From: Filobasidium wieringae
Lineage: Eukaryota; Basidiomycota; Tremellomycetes; Filobasidiales; Filobasidiaceae
DNA: 64,000 nt
NCBI GenBank assembly: GCA_001600055.1
Contig: BCIV01000018.1
Location: 186,001-250,000 of the forward strand
Direction: 5' to 3'
Shown: positions 59,828 to 64,000 of the stretch, piece after piece
How the letters are laid out: every line of letters starts with the position of its first letter
Numbering within the stretch: position 1 is the first letter of the stretch
Program-made: the position numbers and the translations under genes
The notes under the pieces: generated by a model
Told to the model about the DNA's origin: nothing
The model's database searches: none
Seen by the model: only the letters and a program-made list of their open reading frames with translations

Positions 59828-62800
59828 TCATCTCCCCATCGATCGCCGAGTCAAATCACCCGTCTTCCCCCTGGTTTGACAGACAGGACAACTCTTCACT
59901 CGAACCCGAACCGTAGCGCTATAAGCCAACTTGGCTCCCAAATTCTTCGCCATCGCTCGGCCCGGACCCCTCGTCGATCGGTCAGAAGACGTGTACAGGA
60001 AATTCGCAAGAGGATCGGGTCGTTCGGGCAGTTCGATCGAGGGGTCCGGGAGAGCGCATGAGGCGTGGACGAGGTGTCGACACAGATAGGCCAACGCGAG
60101 CGAAGCCTTCTCCGCGTCTTTCGGCTTGAACAGGTAGTCTTGACACACCTGGCAGCGGGAGTTACCTGCGAGCGGACAATCTCTACTTTAGCACGATCAC
60201 GATCACCAGCGGTAACACCGCGACTGACCCGTCGCGAACGCTCCCACGCTCTGACCTCTTTGTAAATCGGTCGCAAAGTCCGTCGTGTCTGCCGATAATA
60301 TCCGTTGACACCCTTGCAAGAGGGAGACTTGCAGCTGAGACGCTTGCAGAATCTTGACCAAAGCGTCCTTGAGACCAGGTACCTCGAGGTCGTCCTTGAT
60401 ACGTCGAATGATACGCAACGGGTTGATATCGGCCCCCACATTCTCCAGTAAACCTCGAATGAAAGCTATAGGATTCCACAAGTCATGATTAATCGATCTA
60501 GTCACCTTGATACTGACTCTTACCTGGTTTCGTTTCCGAATATCGCAACAGATCCTCCCACAGATCTTCATCTGCTTGCTCTCTAGCGAAATCGATGGCC
60601 TGTCACAATCCCCGTAGTCAGTACTGCCTGCTCTGCCACACGCCCTACGACTCACTCTCTCGACATCCCCAAGCCTCTCTATGATCAACATCAGGGCCTG
60701 CTTGTTGTTTCCCATCCTTCCTAGCAGGAAGACCATCTCGGGAACAAAGTCACGCTCTGTGCATTCGGTATATGCTTTCTCCAAGCTATAATAATTGCTT
60801 GCACGGAGATAACCCATGAGTTGAGGATATTCGTATTCTGCATATAGCTCGACCTATCGCAACAATTAGGCTTGAACCGCGATCTTTGTCATGTACCACT
60901 CACTTGCAGGTCACTGTATTCGGATGCGAGTGAAGGGTCTTTTCGAAACAGTCCGTCCAGGTACATATGAAGGTAACGCGGCTTGCTCCTCAACTGACTA
61001 ACAACTCTCGAAATCTACAGAACGAGGATAAGCGTCAAAAGGCAATTCTTTGTCGAGGATCGATGAATCTAACACTTACTGGTATAGAATAGGTATGCTC
61101 CACTAAAAGCGCGATCGATTTACCGTGCCTCTCTGTAGTATGACCTTCCGTTGGGGCCAACAGCAACTCTTGCTCGTGGTCGGCCTGATCAGCGCTCGGT
61201 ATCACGGGAGAATCGGCAATCTGCTCCTGATCAAATTCAACTAAATTTAAAACCTGGTCCTGAACGGCCGCAAATAGGTTGTTGCTTTCAATAAAGTCGA
61301 AAACTTGTGGCCTCCGCAACCGTATCAGGAAAGGCAATGCTTTAGCTGGTTGTTGTTGAGCGATGTGTCTATCAAGATCCAGATTAATCGTCCCCTCCGC
61401 AATGACTAGCGATCGTGCTCGTGCTCACAGCTCAGCCAGGCACTCCATCAATACTGGCGATGAGGGCGAGGAGTCGAGTTCTCCCTGTACGGCGATGATC
61501 ACCGCTTGTAGATCGTATATGTCGGCTGGCCATTCCTTAATTTTCCGCAACAAGCCCTAATTGCGAAACCTATTAGACTAATACTTGCTAGAAAGCCACT
61601 CGAGAACGAACAGGCTTATCGTTCGCCAAGAAATGAGCCATAATCATGTCGTATAAAAGTCGACTCAGGCGAGGCGATCGAGTTGGCACGTATGGGATTA
61701 TGGTCTGAGATGGAAAAAAGTTCATCAGCAAGGTGACCTGGGGGTCGAAAGGGAAAAGCTCACTCCAAGCTGTCCACGTTGAACAAATAGGAAAATCCAG
61801 TCTTCCCAAGCCTTACCATCGTTGACAAGAACTTTTGGGCAAAGTTGTGCAGCCTGTTCGTATGAACCTGATTTGGCGTGGATCGAAATAAGCGAAGAAA
61901 TCATATCTTGGCTCAGCGGTGCGACTTACCTTCGTCATATAAGTGCTTGATATATTTCATTCCGATACCCTTAATATCCAAGCCTTCTCCATGTTCCTGC
62001 ACAATCTTCTCGGCTGCGCTTAAAGCTTCAGCGAATTGCCTCTGTTCGACCAGCCAGTTGATGTGATCGACCTGATCCCGTGGTCTGGCCACCACCACAT
62101 CTTTAGGACTGATGACAAGATATACTTCGTCCCTTAATCGTCCGGACGGTACCAGAAGATAATCGTTACATCCGTAAAGATGGTAATTGCTTAGACTCAA
62201 AGCGTCTGACGAGACCTCTTCACCTTTTCTCGATATAATTCGGAGTTCAGGCCTGTTGGCCGCCTTCCGTCGCTGATCAGCAGGGTCTTCTGCCAATTCG
62301 TCCTCAAACGTGTCTGGAGCGACATATGCCAAAACGAGGAACGCGTTGTCGTTCTCGTAGGGACAAATCCCAGATATCATACAATCCACCCGGAAGATGG
62401 CCGTAATCTCCACGACGACTGTCCCACCGCCACGGTCCCGTGTCCGAGCAATTTTTATGTAATCCGCCCAAGCGATTAAAAGCGTCTTGTCATCTTGCCA
62501 GTAAAGGCTCGGTTTGAACATATCTGCTCGAGGACTGTTTGCTGGTCTGTCTATGTATCCTATCCGTTGTCCGGACGCAGTGTCGTATATTTTGACTCCC
62601 TGGTATGATTGGTTTAGCTCATCGCTTTTATTTGAGGGACTAGCTTTGAGACTCACTTTATCATTAGCCCAGGCTATATATGTACCCCTCCATTCGATCG
62701 CCCAGATAGGTCCTTCACCAGAATGGAGAACAGTCTCCTTGTGACCTAACCATCCCTTTTCATACATAATCAAGGTCCCAGCCATCCCCCCGCAAACACA

Positions 62801-63813
62801 TGCTCTAGTGGACTTTTTAGCAAAGTTTGGTTCAAGAGCGACAGCTCGGATTGGTCGTTTCTGGTCAAAGGCATAGATTTCCGAGGTAGTTGACGACCTG
62901 ATTACCACACGACCTGGTCGAAAATAGGAAATAACGATGGTTAGGGACGGTGATATGGTGGTTATGATAACGTGTTAAACACACCATCCATCGAGGCTGT
63001 AGCAATGAAATCACTTTCTTCGTCAATTTTGATATCCGTGATTGAAGCTCCATGTGGGCGATATGAGTTGATCTTGCTGCCCTCATAGGTTAGCATCTGT
63101 ACCATCCCGTTATGCGTTCCTAATGCCTGTTGATACGTAAAAAGTTTTCAATCGGCCTCAATCGCAATGCTAAGAGTCAATACTGACTATGTAGCGTGAA
63201 GAAGCTGCCAATGCGGACGCAGTATCTTTCACAAGGATTTCCGAAGATGCCGGACCGAGCCGAGAATACTTGAGAGATCTGTCAGACAACTAATCAGCTC
63301 TTCTGCTTGGCTATATGTCAATGCGGGAAAGTTTGCTTACGGCTCCTCTTCTTCCTCGTCTTCATCGTCCTCATCATCTTCCTCTCCTTCAGATTCTTCC
63401 GTCTGAGAGCCTTCATGCTCTTCATGGCTATTAACTTCCTCATCTGTAGCCGTATCCATGGTCTCGTCAACTGGACTCTTGCTTTGCACTGCTGCGGGAC
63501 CAAGCTTCCTTGCTACTGGAATATCTGATGAAGCTTGATTGCTTGTTATAGTAGGCTGCAGGTCATCTTCCACGGTACCGCTCTCGTCTTCGCCCTCGGA
63601 TTCGCTGCTGTTTCCGGTGTGATCAATAGGCAGCATAGCAGCTGCATCCTCTTCCTCGTCTTCGTCTGAACCACTCTCAGAATCGGTCATTTCCTTATCT
63701 GTAGAGAATTCCTCTTCATCATTTCCGGAAGTTACAGCTGTCGTCTGGCCTAGCCGCCTGTCTTCCAGCTCGTCGGCTTGAGCGACATTGACATCTTGAG
63801 CGGAATGGCTCAT
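59828..63813 (-). CDS. VPS41: HOPS complex subunit Vps41
   Basis: Fourteen exons: 63813-63341, 63278-63188, 63126-62985, 62913-62657, 62599-61930, 61867-61764, 61704-61612, 61556-61429, 61368-61080, 61014-60904, 60853-60656, 60599-60524, 60465-60229, 60165-59828. They give 1,068 residues. After a 160-residue acidic, disordered start there is a WD40-type propeller (LGTHNGMVQMLTYEGSKINS, ASITDIKIDEESDFIATASM). A clathrin-heavy-chain-like helical solenoid follows (EQAAQLCPKVLVNDGKAWED, KALPFLIRLRRPQVFDFIES, ILSADTTDFATDLQRG). The C-terminus is a RING-H2 finger with Cys/His ligands in CQVCQDYL, LCRHLVHASC and SCPVCQ. Vps41 tethers late endosomes and AP-3 vesicles to the vacuole. Intron 62600-62656 is in frame without a stop. 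The RING has a long insert between its two halves. Joins near 61368 were set by match to CLAEL-HIAQQQ-AKAL. Confidence 0.95.
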
Positions 63814-64000
63814 GTCGTTTCGTATAGCAGCCAGTCTCAAGGGCTATGAGTGGACTATTCAGCTCATATCTCTGTGCCTTTATCGAGTTACTCTGTTTCA
63901 GTTGAAGACCATAGGCTAAGTTTACAGAAGGGAGCGTTGCAAGCCGAAGACAAGATATCTGCTCATATCGTCATCATCAACATCGAATGTCTTGAATTCG
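63814..64000. other. VPS41 upstream region, window edge
   Basis: These 187 bases upstream of the VPS41 start codon contain no gene that I can support. Confidence 0.5.

Noticed and set aside
59477..60061. 194-codon open frame on +
   Set aside because: It overlaps the VPS41 RING exon antisense and the 3' UTRs, and its composition is that of reversed coding sequence.
1..64000. Transposons, CRISPR arrays, prophage or a secondary-metabolite cluster
   Set aside because: No transposase or reverse transcriptase motifs, no spaced repeats, and no polyketide, peptide or terpene synthase; the gene mix is ordinary nuclear housekeeping.

Overview
The window looks like nuclear chromosome sequence from a basidiomycete yeast, most likely a tremellomycete (Cryptococcus/Kwoniella type). 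This is an inference from three observations. Almost every gene is broken by many short GT-AG introns of about 45-150 bases, usually with CTNAY-like branch sites. Exons are often tiny. The gene content is typical: a 2,252-residue Ras-associating/LRR/PP2C/cyclase adenylyl cyclase, a large Ssd1, and separate alpha- and beta-tubulin genes. I joined exons by hand from splice signals, reading phase and family conservation. In every complete multi-exon model the exon lengths add up to whole codons. I see no transposon, CRISPR array, rRNA or tRNA.

Layout. 1-964 is the 3' end of an unknown gene (+). 1073-6463 (-) is an Ssd1/Dis3L2-type RNB protein. 7071-9139 (-) is a mitochondrial PPR protein. 9573-11833 (-) is a divergent beta-tubulin with 15 exons. 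12394-14185 (-) is a TauD-type dioxygenase. 15567-18781 (+) is a Kelch-ectodomain membrane protein. 18913-26115 (-) is adenylyl cyclase. 26754-28175 (+) is an ING/PHD histone reader. 28388-33251 holds three poorly known genes. 34075-35737 (-) is RNase H2 subunit B. 36040-38554 (-) is an MFS transporter. 39161-40741 (-) is a secreted double ricin-B-type lectin with microexons. 41851-42416 (-) is ribosomal protein eL36. 43207-45359 (-) is alpha-tubulin. 45979-47147 (+) is the H/ACA snoRNP protein Nhp2. 48063-52476 (+) is a TBC-domain protein. 52711-54166 (-) is an unrecognised gene. 54615-57499 (-) is the peroxisomal import receptor Pex5. 57956-59480 (+) is a VAP/Scs2 ER membrane protein. 59828-63813 (-) is the HOPS subunit Vps41.

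These are mostly housekeeping and signalling genes that do not form one pathway or cluster. Divergent pairs that could share promoters are TauD/Kelch, adenylyl cyclase/ING, alpha-tubulin/NHP2 and PEX5/VAP. I did not find a clearly new multi-gene system. The most interesting signals are in gene architecture: an 18-base microexon carrying the SPIRRY motif of the Ssd1 RNB domain that could be skipped in frame; 14-, 15- and 17-base lectin microexons; three introns whose length is a multiple of three and that contain no stop codon; and a beta-tubulin with altered N-terminus and benzimidazole-site residues.
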